From contig CAJVPJ010000216.1 of NCBI GenBank assembly GCA_910592205.1, positions 1 through 34,217 on the forward strand: a stretch of 34,217 bases of DNA. The letters run 5' to 3'. The translations under genes and the position numbers were made by a program. Of this stretch, positions 9,903 through 20,670 are shown piece after piece (the stretch's first letter is position 1; every line of letters begins with the position of its first letter). Source of the stretch: Paraglomus occultum. Lineage: Eukaryota > Glomeromycota > Glomeromycetes > Paraglomerales > Paraglomeraceae. Below the pieces are notes generated by a model. That model had not been told where the DNA came from, did no database searches, and saw only the letters and a program-made list of their open reading frames with translations.

Positions 9903-11570
9903 TCCATTAATCAGGGTTGCGCGTTGATGATAAATTTGAAAAAAGAAACCTACATTTCTGTGTAATATAGGGCTTGTTGCAACCAACGCCACACGCTGTA
10001 TTTCAGGGGCAATCAAGTGCCACAGATTCATTTCTACCCCGCATTTTAAGTTAAATAAAAAGAAATAAATGTGTTAGTAAGAGTGACTCTTACTGTATGT
10101 ATTAGTTATTTTCTTTGTCAGCGCATTACGACATTTGGTGTGGCTTACAATGCTTGCATTATTACCAACTATAATTATAGGCATCTGAATGATCGACGTG
10201 ATGTCTTATATTTGATGAATATTATTCAGTGTAGATGGATGGCAATGTATATAATGCATCTCCCTATACAGACCGATTCTTGCGCACCGTTCGTTTATTT
10301 GTTTGTACAGACAACCTCTTATAAATTCTCCATGTTAATATTGTAAATTGCTAATAAAAATTCTCTATACCAGAAAACACGTAGTTAACAATATAAATTT
10401 ATTCTATTCTTTCTGTCACTTTCATTTATACATCTCTTGCGTACAAAAAAAAACAGTTCATGGCTGAAGAGATAATTGTGGAAATTACGTTAATATTAGA
10501 CTGCTTTGAGAAGAGTAAAATAGTAAAATAAATATAGATTTTATAAATTTATATAATTTCACATTACGTAAAATGTAGTCTAGAGCTGGAAGCGGAACCG
10601 AAGAGCAAATTGAAGCACAGTTTGAAATCTTTCAAGAGCGGCTCAACGCTACTAAAAAGGGAGTGACAGCAACCTGATATTAAGTGATTTCTGAGATACT
10701 GACATAGAGTAGTTGACGATTATTTCGCGGCTCTGCCGAAATCTAAGTCTAAAACCCTTTAAAAAGCATTGTTATTATTAAATTAATTTTAAAGGTATAC
10801 AATAAATGGTTTAATAATAACTTAAAGCCTGAAATGCGTTTCCTAAATGACCTAATTAACGACAAATGAACTCAACAGTCCTTGTCAAATAATAACGGTC
10901 AAACAAATTGACTGTGTGTAAATGTCGAGCCAGCGGGCAATTGATTACTGACTCTAGAAATTTAGCTGCTCTTTCTCTAGTGGTTCTCTTAGTCGTCGTT
11001 AAACAATAGTGACCTTTAATGCTACTGACAACATTAGCTTCTATGTAGAAACACTGATTTTGGTCCAATGTTCTACCGGTGGAATTAGATTGGTAGTCTG
11101 CTTTATCATAATCTTATCTTTTCCTAATTTAGATTGTTTTGGTTATTTGAATTTGTGCGTTGAACAATTTCAGCTTTAGTAATATAGCAATACGAACATG
11201 TAAATTGAGTAAAATTATTATTTAGTAAAATGTATGAAAAAACCGCCGAAATATTAATTATTGTAAGATTAATTGTTGGAAGACTCGTGCGAAAAAAAGC
11301 ATAATATTGTTGTAGGCAGATAATGGAAAAATGAATGAGTGAATTAGTAATAAATAAATGAATGAGTGAATGACTGCGGGTATTGCGTAAATCATAGTTT
11401 AATAGACAACATTAGCGTTTAGTTTATACTGTATGTATATTCTTGTTTCGTGAGAAAGACGTCAGATTTACGTCGATTTATTAATAAAAAAAAAAGAATT
11501 GACGTGTAATATATAATAATAACAAATCAGCGCAGTCTGGCTATGACATCTAAACTTTATTACTACCCCT
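9903..11570. other. AT-rich intergenic region with one possible orphan exon
   Basis: No gene can be supported across about 1.7 kb. The short frames at 10071-10346 (+) and 10856-11068 (-) lack any domain or splice partner. One segment stands out: after TAGTCTAG, bases 10575-10676 (+) read AGSGTEEQIEAQFEIFQERL followed by NATKKGVTAT and a TGA. This is a hydrophilic, helix-forming end piece that could be the last exon of a lost gene, but no upstream exon was found. The region 11220-11520 holds short direct repeats such as ATAAATGAATGAGTGAATGA. Confidence 0.35.
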
Positions 11571-11574
11571 GAAA

Positions 11575-12165
11575 TTATCGTCAAATTATATAACTTTTAA
11601 TATTTAATGATAATAATAAAACTGCGAAAAACGCTTACAAACAGACTTTTTTATTATTCAGAAAAAACGCAAGCTGTAGACTTTAGTTTACTTTTCTCTT
11701 AAAACTGAAATGAGTAGTCAGGGATTCTTACTAAGTGTATTCCATCTATTCGCTTGTGCTATCGGCAGCCCGAGTATTATTCTTTATCATGTTATAAATT
11801 GTTGTTAGGGCAAGTGAGATACTGCATGCGACAAATTCGTTGACTGATAAATAAGAAAATACAAATAAAACGTCTGTGCGTTACTGTATGTCTAAACAAC
11901 ACAATATTGGTTGTAAATAATTACCAAAAAATGCGATTAACTGTTGGTCAACGTTTGAGTTATATTCCTTTAATTTCAATCGATTACCTGGCCTGGTTGA
12001 GGGCATGACTAAAAACCCCTGTATTATGCATGCATACAGCTGTTAAAAAACAAGTAAATTTCCTATAACCGATACCGCGATACTCAATCATATCATCGTT
12101 GTGCAACAGATGACTTACGTCATACAGCAAATTGGTTAGATCCGAAAAGGTTACGAGAAAAATGT
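11575..12165 (+). pseudogene. Solo copy of the mosaic-kinase 5' flank fused to a crumb of its coding sequence
   Basis: This stretch follows the same order of motifs as the 5' flanks of the two complete kinase genes: 'CTTTTAATATTTA', a TTTATTATTCAG-AAAAA tract, 'GACTGATAAATAAG', 'TGGTTGTAAATAATTACCA', 'CTGTTGGTCA', 'TGTATTATGCATGCATACAGCTGTTA' in parts, and 'CGCGATACTCAATCATATCA'. It then jumps, at about 12111, into 'TTACGTCATACAGCAAATTGGTTAGATCCGA'-like sequence, which is the exon 2 stretch coding LRHTANWLDP in the kinase genes (about 13997 and 24487). Everything between is missing. It is therefore a deleted copy of the kinase gene. It carries an extra insertion of about 120-150 bp near 11680-11830 relative to the other flanks. 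It abuts the next copy directly at about 12150-12165. Confidence 0.6.
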
Positions 12166-12923
12166 GCAAGAAAAAGATGATATAACATAAAATAATAATC
12201 GATCTTCCACAATATCCCTACTATAACAGTCGTTTGCATTCCGAAAATGGTTTGTCATAAACAATATTTTACACTAAATTGAGGATAGTAGTAGACCATA
12301 TGTGTCAAAAATGTCACGCAATTTTAAAAAGTTGTCTAAATAGAAATTTTGACCTCGCCACAATACCCTTTTTCTTATATACCTCAATAATCTCTGCATT
12401 CAATATTGCAGCTAGCTAACTTTTAATATTTAGCGACAATAAGAAAGCAAGTTTGAGAAGCGACATGCAAGCAAACTTTTTATTATTCAGGAAAAAATAA
12501 CGCAAGTTGTAGAATGTAATTATTATTATCATGACAAGTAAAATATTGTAGTACATTCGCTGACTTATAAACAAGGGATGATACAATGATGTCTGTCTGT
12601 TATGTTTAAACAACAATGGTTGTAAATAATTACCAGAAAAAGGTAATTGACCGTTGGTCAGTGTTTATGAGTTTTATCACTTTAATCTCAACAGCTTGGG
12701 ATCGATTACTTGGTTGAGAACATGTCTAAAATTGCCTGTATTATACATGCATATAACTGTTAACGAACAAGACAAGTAACTTCTCTATATCTATCAGGAC
12801 GCGATATTCAATGATATCACTGCTTGGCGTAATACAGTAGTATGCAACGGTTCACACATCTATAAAAGGCATGAGTAAGTACGATGTAACAAATATTCTC
12901 ACTTGACCCTTGGAACTGACGAC
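12165..12923 (+). repeat. Conserved 5' flank of mosaic kinase gene, copy A
   Basis: Closely matches 22615-23401. Shared landmarks: AAAAAGATGATATAAC at the left end, CACTATAACAGTCGTTTGCATTCCGAA in two pieces, TGCAGCTAGCTAACTT, GACAATAAGAAAG, TTGTAAATAATTACCAGAAAA, GGTTGAG, TGTATTATACATGCATATA, and CACTTGACCCTTGGAACTGAC just before the start codon. About 750 bp of non-coding DNA is kept alongside the coding similarity, so the gene was copied with its likely promoter. A weaker, partial third copy is at 11575-12110. Confidence 0.75.
12861..12868 (+). promoter_or_regulatory. Possible TATA box of the first mosaic kinase gene
   Basis: TATAAAAG lies 56 bp before the chosen ATG (12924) of the first kinase gene. 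In the second copy the matching position has TATAGTAA, so the box is not conserved between paralogs. This would predict weaker or different initiation there. Confidence 0.3.
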
Positions 12924-15404
12924 ATGGACATGCGTTGTGATAATCCAAGCATTGAAAACTTGATTTTATCAAATGAAGATGATAAAAGACTTGAATGGAT
13001 TCCTGGCTGGCAGATTACCGATATAGAGCCAACTCAAGTTGACAACGTCTACTACGCTGGTGGTTATACATTACTACTACTTGGAAACGGTAAAACATGT
13101 ACGCCAACACTTGTGAGTGAGTTTGCCAGAATATACTCATTTCCAACACACAAGCACAGCAATGACTTTAATCATTTTAGAAGATATTCCAAATGGCTTT
13201 ATCGTCGCAACAAACTCATAACAGGGTTTACCAAGTATAACGATAACTACTACATGGTCGCAGATAAACTCTTTTATCATTACTATTCTCGCTATGGATT
13301 CTGCGCTGCATGTGGACTACTCCGATGTAGTCCCGTGTGGTGCATATGCGGACACAAACAATTATGCGATGGATGGACTAGTAATAATAGGCAACTCGAT
13401 GAGCTCATAAAGAAGACTCAATTACAAACAAATTCAGCAAATCATGCCTATTTGGAATGGATTCCATTCGATTGTATTGGGGACTGGGGAAATGGATATG
13501 GAGGGTTATATGGTCTACCTACTCTAGCTCTTTCTACTCGTGCTAAATTGATTTCACTTGAGATAACAGACGAGACAAATGATTTATATTATGCCGAGGT
13601 AAATTATTTACTTATCTTCATGTTTATTGAATGGTTTAAATAATTATTGACTTATCATATATTATTAGTTATGTGATAATCATCCAGATATTCTTAACAC
13701 GGATGTTTGGATTACCATCGGATTTACATACAACGCAAGCAAACGAAAGTATTGTCTAATAAAAGAATATCATGAGTATGGATTATGCCGGGCGTGTGCA
13801 TGTGAGTTAGAATTCAAGATAAATGCATTCTGCTATTGGTGTAAAGCACCAATACCTCCTGATTGGACCACGGGTAACAGGTCATTGGATTCATTTATTA
13901 TGGAATCATGGAATAATGTAAAGAAAAAGAATGATCCCTATATACAATGGGTAGAGTATTCTCTATTGACGGATGTGCGAGAAATGACCTCATTACGTCA
14001 TACAGCAAACTGGTTAGATCCGAGAGCAGATGAATTGAAACAAGTGTTGCTCAAAAAAATAGTTGATGGACAAGCTGATCAGTTTGATTTCTATCAGGTA
14101 AATCATTCACATGTTAATACAATTGAGTATACGCTGTAATAATTGTATTGATTATTCAAATAGCTAATTAAGGAACACCCAGAAATATTAACCCCTGAGA
14201 ATATTTGGATAATTGGAATCACTCAGGAACCATCTACTGGGGAATATTATTTAGTTTTCTTCTATGACATACATACAATATCGGACAAATTTATACATCG
14301 TGTACAGTATATGCAATATGACGACTTCTATGAACTCGAAGAGATCGGATCTGGTGGTTATGGAACGATTTATACTTCCAAATATAAAGGCGACAATAAA
14401 AATGTGCCGGGAATCGTTGTGCTTAAACGTTTTAATAAGATGCCGGAATTACTTATGTCCGAAGTAAGCATGTTTTTTTTATATTATTAACTAACGCCAT
14501 ATTTAATCTGACCCCGTTTCTATTTTTATTTCTACAGTTTATGAATCATAGCAAATGTTTATCTTTTAATTTCCTTCGACTTTATGGAGTCACGCAAGCC
14601 CCAAACACAAAAGAATACATGATTGTTATGCAATTTGCTAACAACGGTAGCCTTTGGTCTTATTTGCATCAAAACATGAACAGCTTGACATGGAGAAGGA
14701 AATTACAACATCTGGAGGATATCGCGTACTATCTGAAAGATATTCATAACGTGGAGTTGGTGCATTGTGATCTTCATGGCGGGAACATAGTTATGCATGA
14801 CAATAAGCATAAGATAGAATCATTTATTTGCGATCTTGGTCTCTCTCGATCGGTAAATTCACCAGGGTCAGCTGTTCAAGGTGTTTTACCATTTATTGCG
14901 CCGGAAGTCTTTCATACTTGCAAATTTACTCAGAAATCAGATATATATTCTTTTGGTATTATCATGTATTTAATTGCTACCGGTGAACCACCTTTTAGAG
15001 ATACAGAATTTGATAGAATTTTAGTATGCGATATTATGGGTGGACTACGGCCAAAGATGCCTGACTCGGCGCCAGAAGAATACAAGAAACTTGCTGAATG
15101 GTGTTGTGATGCTGATCCTGACAAACGTCCGGATGTATTCTCACTTTGGCCTTATATTTATAATCTTGGGAAAGAGTTGGATAAGGGTAATTATGATGAC
15201 GTGTGGAATACCATTTATCATAATAATGTAAAACCTTTATCGCGTCTCGAAAAAGAGAGTAAATACTCTAGTAAGATATTACCTACTGGAGATTTGCCCA
15301 AACCGAAAAACAGTTATGATCTGGATTCGGCTCCAGGTATGATCGACAACAATTGCTTACGCGTATATATTCGGAAATTAACTTGTCTATTGCTTATAAC
15401 TTAG
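12924..15404 (+). CDS. Mosaic zinc-motif / serial N-lobe protein kinase, paralog 1
   Basis: Exons 12924-13598, 13669-14097, 14164-14463 and 14538-15404 (all introns phase 0) give 756 aa. The C-terminal third is a TKL-like Ser/Thr kinase: glycine loop IGSGGYGTIY (about 429), Lys in VVLKRF, catalytic loop LVHCDLHGGNIV (non-RD, Cys before Asp), metal motif DLG (not DFG), FIAPEVF, SDIYSFGIIM, PDKRPD. The N-terminal half has LEWIP near residue 23, a CxxC-x9-CxC motif (127-142) followed by WTSNN and YLEWIPF, then a CxxC-x11-CxxC motif (265-283) followed by WTTGN and YIQWVEY. A hinge-strand signature (G-[FIV]-T...Y-x-[ML]-[VI]) occurs four times, near 101, 243, 386 and 485. The start is the ATG matching paralog 2. 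A possible fifth exon (donor 15337, acceptor 15403-15404) would swap the last 22 residues for VTQNVE, ending at 15424. Substrate unknown; the kinase core looks complete. Confidence 0.85.
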
Positions 15405-15424
15405 TGACACAAAATGTTGAATGA

Positions 15425-15960
15425 ACGGGCTTACTATTACGCGACGCGAGTTGTCAAGGGATACCTAAATACGACGATATACTTGATATGAATAAAATTC
15501 TCGGTCGATGTGGTCAGTTGGTATTAGAAGTTACAAATCGGCGGTAAGCAGATAGTGTTTGCATATGTAAAAAAACATTGATAGTTTAAATTCGTAATAA
15601 AAAATGATTAAAAGCAATTGATGCTGACCAATCTGAATGTCACATATAGCTGAATTACTTTTCAATAAGAGTAATGAAAAATTTTTGTTTGAGCGTAGAA
15701 GTTATGTCAGTTGTAGAGTTTGTCGACTATGCTCTTTAATTGTCGTTCTACATATTAATATATGTTAGATATCGAATGCTGGTTGTACAATATTCTGTAA
15801 GTTGAAGACTAATAGCTTAAGCATTAAACCATCAGCTAGTGGAGCTGAGAATTTGAATTCGGTAAAACTATTTATTAGTAGCTGCTGTTTACTGTGAAAG
15901 AGACTTGATTCTAAGGAATTTCTGATTATAATAAAATTTTTTTCAGTTTCGTATTATTCG
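15425..15960 (+). repeat. Conserved 3' flank of mosaic kinase gene, copy A
   Basis: Matches about 25975-26420. Shared landmarks: CGAGTTGTCAAGG, AATACGACGATATACTTGAT, ATGAATAAAATTCTCGGTCGAT, GAAGTTACAAATCGGCGGTAA, CAGATAGTGTT, CTTAAGCATTAA-type sequence, and ACTGTGAA...AAGGAATTTCTGATTATAATAAAA at the right end. The repeated AATAAAA near the end could serve as a polyadenylation signal in both copies. Similarity drops in the middle (15590-15760), where small indels separate the copies. A third, solo piece is at 19600-19740. Confidence 0.65.
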
Positions 15961-16843
15961 TTATGAAATTAGATCCATCACTTGGACGATGAAAGAAACA
16001 TTTGTCTAATGATGAACAATGAATATTTATTATAAATACAGCACCAGCTAACTTACTTTAAAAATCAACCACAATGCAATAAATACCATTGAAACAATAC
16101 ATCATTAAAACAAATCTGTCAACAACACTACGAAAACACAAGCAAATTTTTTTTAGAGTAATTATTGGCTTTGTGCTCAGCCTGTTAATAAATGGCATAA
16201 TTTGTAACAGTACAACATGGGACTTCTGACCAAGACTATGAAGTCCAAAAAAACGAAGCCATCAGCGAACAAAATTTATTTACCGGATATCGGAAAGTTG
16301 TGGAGACAGTTATATAAAAGAACCGAGTCTTTTCATTTAACAAAATGGGCATTCAAATTTATTAATTATAATGTAATCGTACGGCACTGCGTAGTAGAAT
16401 TGTGCAACAACACCATGTTAACTGTGCATTATTATTATTATGTAATCGGGTTCTCGCGACACGTTAAACAAAGTGAAATTGAACAAAAAAAAGCTCATGG
16501 TTTTGAATCTACCGTATGCCATTTTTTTCGATAATAAAAGAATAGCCTTAATCGCCCGTATTTATATTTTCACAATTTTGAATTGGACGAGGGAACGAGA
16601 TGCATAATGAAAGGAACAAAAATATAAGAGTCGAGAATGCACATATCGAGAATTCAACAGCCGCAGTCAGTAAGCCCGACTGAAGCTCTTGACAACATTA
16701 CACCGATAAAGAAAAATATTTCACTATTTAATAAATTTGTTTGCCGATATTAATCTTACGTTGCACAAATTATTAAATCATGTGATTAAGATAAAATTTT
16801 TTTGGAATTTACAGAATTTTACAGAATTTACTATTACCGAAAG
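15961..16843. other. Region between kinase and SLX9, with one doubtful small ORF
   Basis: No gene supported with confidence. An ORF at 16217-16534 (+, 105 aa, beginning MGLLTKTMKSKKTKPSAN) has a basic start and a plausible soluble stretch (IYLPDIGKLWRQLYKRTESF), but its second half degrades into low-complexity sequence (HYYYYV). It is at best an exon of an unrecognised gene. Bases 16625-16715 recur at 21085-21175 and may be part of the SLX9 upstream region. Confidence 0.3.
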
Positions 16844-17739
16844 ATGGTTGGTGTTTAATCAACATGCTTGTTAGCATTATTTCCGAATACGATCTAGTAG
16901 CGAGATAGAATTAATACGGTTTCGTTCCTTCGACAGCCGAAAGTTAGACGGGAGCGCAACAAGTTGCATCACCGACCATTTGCCGTGCCACGGAATGAAG
17001 TCCTCGAGCGCGTTACGCCCGGTTCAGCGACCGACCAAAACGTAGGATGCTTGATTCGAGGGGCATAATGTGTTCTCAGTCATGTTCTAATATATATATG
17101 TGCACCATAAGGAGCCAGATCTCTTACAGAAGAACGCCAGGTCAATGCTGTTTGGGCCGTTTCAGCAATCAAAAAAAGCCAAACTAAAAGAACGTCATGA
17201 AAAATGGATAGAAAGTACGTATTCTCCGTAATGTTACTGTTTTAATTCTCTCCTGATTACATTGTTTTTAAACTGATTACTATGATTGATTAGAATTGGA
17301 GGCAGTGTATAAAGCAAAACAAAATAACGAAACTAAAGCGAAAACTAAAAAGGAAAAGAAAAAGGAGTCTAACATAACAGTCGATCTGTCTTCCTTTAAT
17401 GAAATTCTTTCGAACGTACCTGATAATACAAACGCTGATGCAAAGTCAAAAGACGTCGAAGCAAGCAAGAGTCCGAATCCCAAGGGTAATAAAGCGGGAA
17501 AGCGCGCTGCGTATGTATCATAGGTCACAACTCATGTTAACGTGCCGTTTGATAAGTATTTAAATCTTTAGTGTTTGTTGGCAAACAGTGTCGCTGAGAT
17601 GCAACGGTTCCGTGAAGTGCTCCGGCATCCTGCATTTAAAGCAGACGCTCTGTCTACGATACAGACCCACATGAAGAACACTCTTCAGATGAAACAGAAT
17701 ACAGTAGAAACGCATGGAAAGACTATGGATGTTGATTGA
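16844..17739 (+). CDS. SLX9: Ribosome biogenesis protein Slx9
   Basis: Small basic nucleolar protein that helps pre-40S subunits mature and leave the nucleus. Exons: a start-codon-only exon at 16844-16846 (donor GTTGGT), 16937-17041, 17130-17214, 17294-17510 and 17589-17739; 561 nt, 186 aa. The family signature is plain: PKVRRERNKLHHRPFA at the N-terminus, LFGPFQQSKKAKLKERHEKW, LEAVYKAKQ, the VDLSSFNEILSNVPDN block followed by a Lys/Ser-rich linker, and the C-terminal AEMQRFREVLRHPAF...ALSTIQTHMKNTL. Length is normal. The first exon is inferred: it is the nearest upstream ATG that splices in frame to give Met-Pro-Lys, as the family begins. It lies downstream of kinase paralog 1 on the same strand. 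A decayed piece of its last exon is found in the second duplication block (26594-26680). Confidence 0.88.
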
Positions 17740-18540
17740 AAATTACGAGAAAGACTATTTTGACCGTTCAATAATTTATAATCGAGAGCATATGTCAGTA
17801 TGTATAATGATAGTATTTCTATTTATGAACAACGTTGCCCTGAACGGTTGTATTCAACGGTTTAATATCTACAAGATCAAAACTAATTTTACTGTAAACC
17901 GATTACAGGAAGGTATGCTGCCTGAAAACAGTTGATTTAACTTGTAGCGTTTTTTTCTTATTGAGTAGCGTCTTGTAAGTAATAATATTTGTTAAATCCT
18001 TTTAGGCATTAGAATTTTATTATAATTGGATAATCAGACCTGTGGAGGTTAGTTGCTTATTCGAAGCTCATATTACGTTATTCGATGTTGGGAAATTGCG
18101 GACTGTGATTATTATTCGATCTATCAATTCTAAAGGACAGCGAAGTTGGAGAGCGTTAGTAAAGTGAGACGTGTGTTAAAGAAAGCGGGCCTGGCTGTTC
18201 TAGAGTATAGTTTATGACAACGACGTCAACGTTTTTGAACCCGGGAATAGAGATGTCGCATGATTATTGTACCTCATAGTCATAGTGCATGGGAGAATAC
18301 GTCACATGTAAATCGCGTTAAATTATACGATTATAAAGCAATTGTGATTTAATCATACTGTGTTGCCTTATATCATTGACTGATTCTAACCAGGTCGTTC
18401 GAGTGAAGAAATTACGTCTGCTATGCATCATCATGCTCAGATATCGGATGGATGTGGAGATTTTCTTGATCACGATGGGCGCAATGAAATTGTTGTCTAT
18501 AAGAAATTTTTTCAAAATTAGCCAACACACCGGCAGCATA
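17740..18540 (+). repeat. Duplicated SLX9 downstream flank, copy A
   Basis: Matches about 26681-27560 in order. Shared landmarks: GTTCAATAATT, CGAGAGCATATGT-AGTATGTAT, GAGTAG-GTCTTGT-AGTAATA, TTTTATTATAATTGGATAATCAGA, GAAGCTCATATT-ACGTTATT, GACTGTGA-ATTAT and CGTCTG near the right end. It contains no gene: the short ORFs at 17714-17935 (+) and 18318-18539 (-) are not kept open in the other copy. Confidence 0.65.
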
Positions 18541-19599
18541 CTGTAGTTTGAGTCGATAACAATTTACTTGCTGCAGAGTCTCGGGATGCTTCTTAATGAC
18601 AAGCTAATCAGTTAAACGAGTTTCCTTCTATTAACAAAAGCGTTCATTAATGTTTATAGGTCCACAAATCAACAACAGTTATTCACTGTATACATCGTCT
18701 TTTTAAACGAATTGCGTCTTTATCAAAGCAAAAGAGGGCGCTCAGTCAGATTGCACTCTGTCTCTTTATGTGATATTTAACGAAAATTGTCTTTTGAACT
18801 GTAGACTCAGTCTTACGCACTGAGTGGCCGTTATAAAGTGTTCTTTGATTTAGCCTGCTAAACATACTAGCACAAATCGCATTAATTTAGTCGTGCATCC
18901 GGTATGTCAGATCGGGATTATATACTTTGACATAAATATCACTCTGCTTCTATGTAACTAAGTAATATTCGCCAGCTCAATTTTATACACTTGAATGAAA
19001 ATAATCAACGAGATTGTAATTAGAGAGAATTTATTTGCTTGAACGTTGATAAGAAACAGTTTCCGAATTTGATCGAACGAATATACATTCTAGTTTACCA
19101 TACAATGTGAAAATCACCTGATTATAATCTTTGTTTTTATTTGAAATGGTAGGAAAAAGCGTAAGACGCGTTTACGATGCATAAATAAAATTTGTTACGC
19201 CCAGTTGCATTAAAAATTTATAGCGTGACAGACATACGGGCGGCGACGCTATAACAAAGCGTTAATCTCTCTATCAATGAGCGATCAATTTCGTCTATTA
19301 ATTTGCTGGGTTTAATCTTCCAGTTGCTATTTAATTGTCATTAAACTTGTCTAATATAGTATGTATAAGCTTTACTTTACTAAAACAAAATAGTAGTAAA
19401 CGTCGAGGGTACATAGCAAGCCCGAACAATGGGTACCGTAATGATAAACTCTAGTCACTAACGCGCAATTTTAGATACATTCTACGAAAACGGCGGAATA
19501 TTGTTGTATAGTTATGCGCGTAACCACACAGATCGATAGAAATCTTAACATTTTAGTTTTATATATTATATTATTATTGGGCAGTAGTTATTGTCGCGG
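18541..19599. other. AT-rich intergenic stretch
   Basis: About 1.06 kb with no ORF, RNA gene or repeat that I can support. It follows the end of the first duplication block. Confidence 0.5.
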
Positions 19600-19740
19600 C
19601 TGATGCTCATACGACATACTGTAAGTCAAGAACTAGTAGTTTAAGCATTATAATAAAATGAACTATAAGTTGTGAGATACTCTCTACTGTGAAAGAACCT
19701 TTTCTTTTCAGTTCCGTAGCATTGTTGGTTAGGCTCGTGT
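19600..19740 (+). repeat. Solo fragment of the mosaic-kinase 3' flank
   Basis: GTAAGTCAAGAACTAGTAGTTTAAGCATTA... then CTACTGTGAAAGA...TTTTCAGTTCCGTAG parallels 15795-15965 (GTAAGTTGAAGACTAATAGCTTAAGCATTA in parts, TTTACTGTGAAAGAGAC, TTTTCAGTTTCGTA) and, less closely, 26265-26425. No kinase coding sequence precedes it here, so it looks like the remnant of a further copy whose gene has been lost. Confidence 0.5.
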
Positions 19741-20670
19741 GTACAAAAATGAACGGATACTGTCAATCAACACTTCAAATAGAGTGGGGTTTTCTTAGAT
19801 ATAACGACTTGTCGACTAAGCATGATTACTCAAGATCTTGTAAACACAGATTTTGGTTAATTATTCGTCTGACCATTTCTTCGGTGGAACTATTCCAGAA
19901 GCTTTGAGGTTGAATTATACTTACATCTATCACAATCGCGCATTTATTTTAAAGCAAATAACAATAAAACTTTTACAGTATAAACAACGGATAGATATTT
20001 CTAGTTAATATATGGGCATGTTTTTACTTGACAAAAACTTTGGTAATATAATATATTAATTGGTAATATTAACTGACAATGTTTTCGCATTTTCTGAAAC
20101 ACAAATCTACGTTCTATTTTTTGTCGCGTATGTTGCGGGACGTCCTTTGGGTGAGTAGCTTTATCAAACATGTTAGATGCGTATTAAGTATTCCAAGGTT
20201 ATAGAAATTATTTTTTTTATTATTACTCCTGTTTAGATAACTCGTGTTAAATTTTCAATAGTAAATAGATTTAATTTGCATTATAGTCGATCTTTTCTAT
20301 GCAAAATTGGTGACTGTATAAGAGGGTTGTGTATGGTTTGCGATTAAAAAATGTATTATAATTATATAATATGCCAAATTTTATTACATAAGAAAATTAA
20401 CTCAATTTGAAAGGCAACATCAGCATTAGTTTTTTAACAACAATGACATTACAATAACTTTTAAATTAATCTCCATAGAAAGTGTAAACCACTTACTAAT
20501 GTTGTAATAAGTAAAATATTAAGCATTAAACGGATAGTACATTATGCTGTGGGTGCTGCTTAACATTTAACAATTTTCGTTTATTATCTAGACCTATCAA
20601 GGTCTTATTTTAAATAAAATGCTTTTTGGATATTGCCATATAATGAGGAGGATACAGTTACGCGCACTTT
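19741..20670. other. AT-rich intergenic stretch
   Basis: No gene supported. An ATG at 20080 opens a short frame (MFSHFLKHKSTFYFLSRML...) that runs 72 nt to a GTGAGT donor-like site at 20152. It could be a first exon, but no partner exon was found. The ORF 19689-19907 overlaps the solo repeat and has no recognisable product. Confidence 0.3.

Noticed and set aside
10071-10346. Plus-strand ORF of 91 aa downstream of nothing recognisable
   Set aside because: Starts in the THR1 upstream region; no domain, no splice partner, composition like the surrounding AT-rich DNA.
10856-11068. Minus-strand ORF of 70 aa
   Set aside because: No recognisable family and no acceptable exon partner; not supported as a gene.
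11220-11400. Possible CRISPR-like or satellite pattern (AATGAATGAGTGAATGA)
   Set aside because: Only a short, irregular AT-rich direct repeat with no regular spacers.
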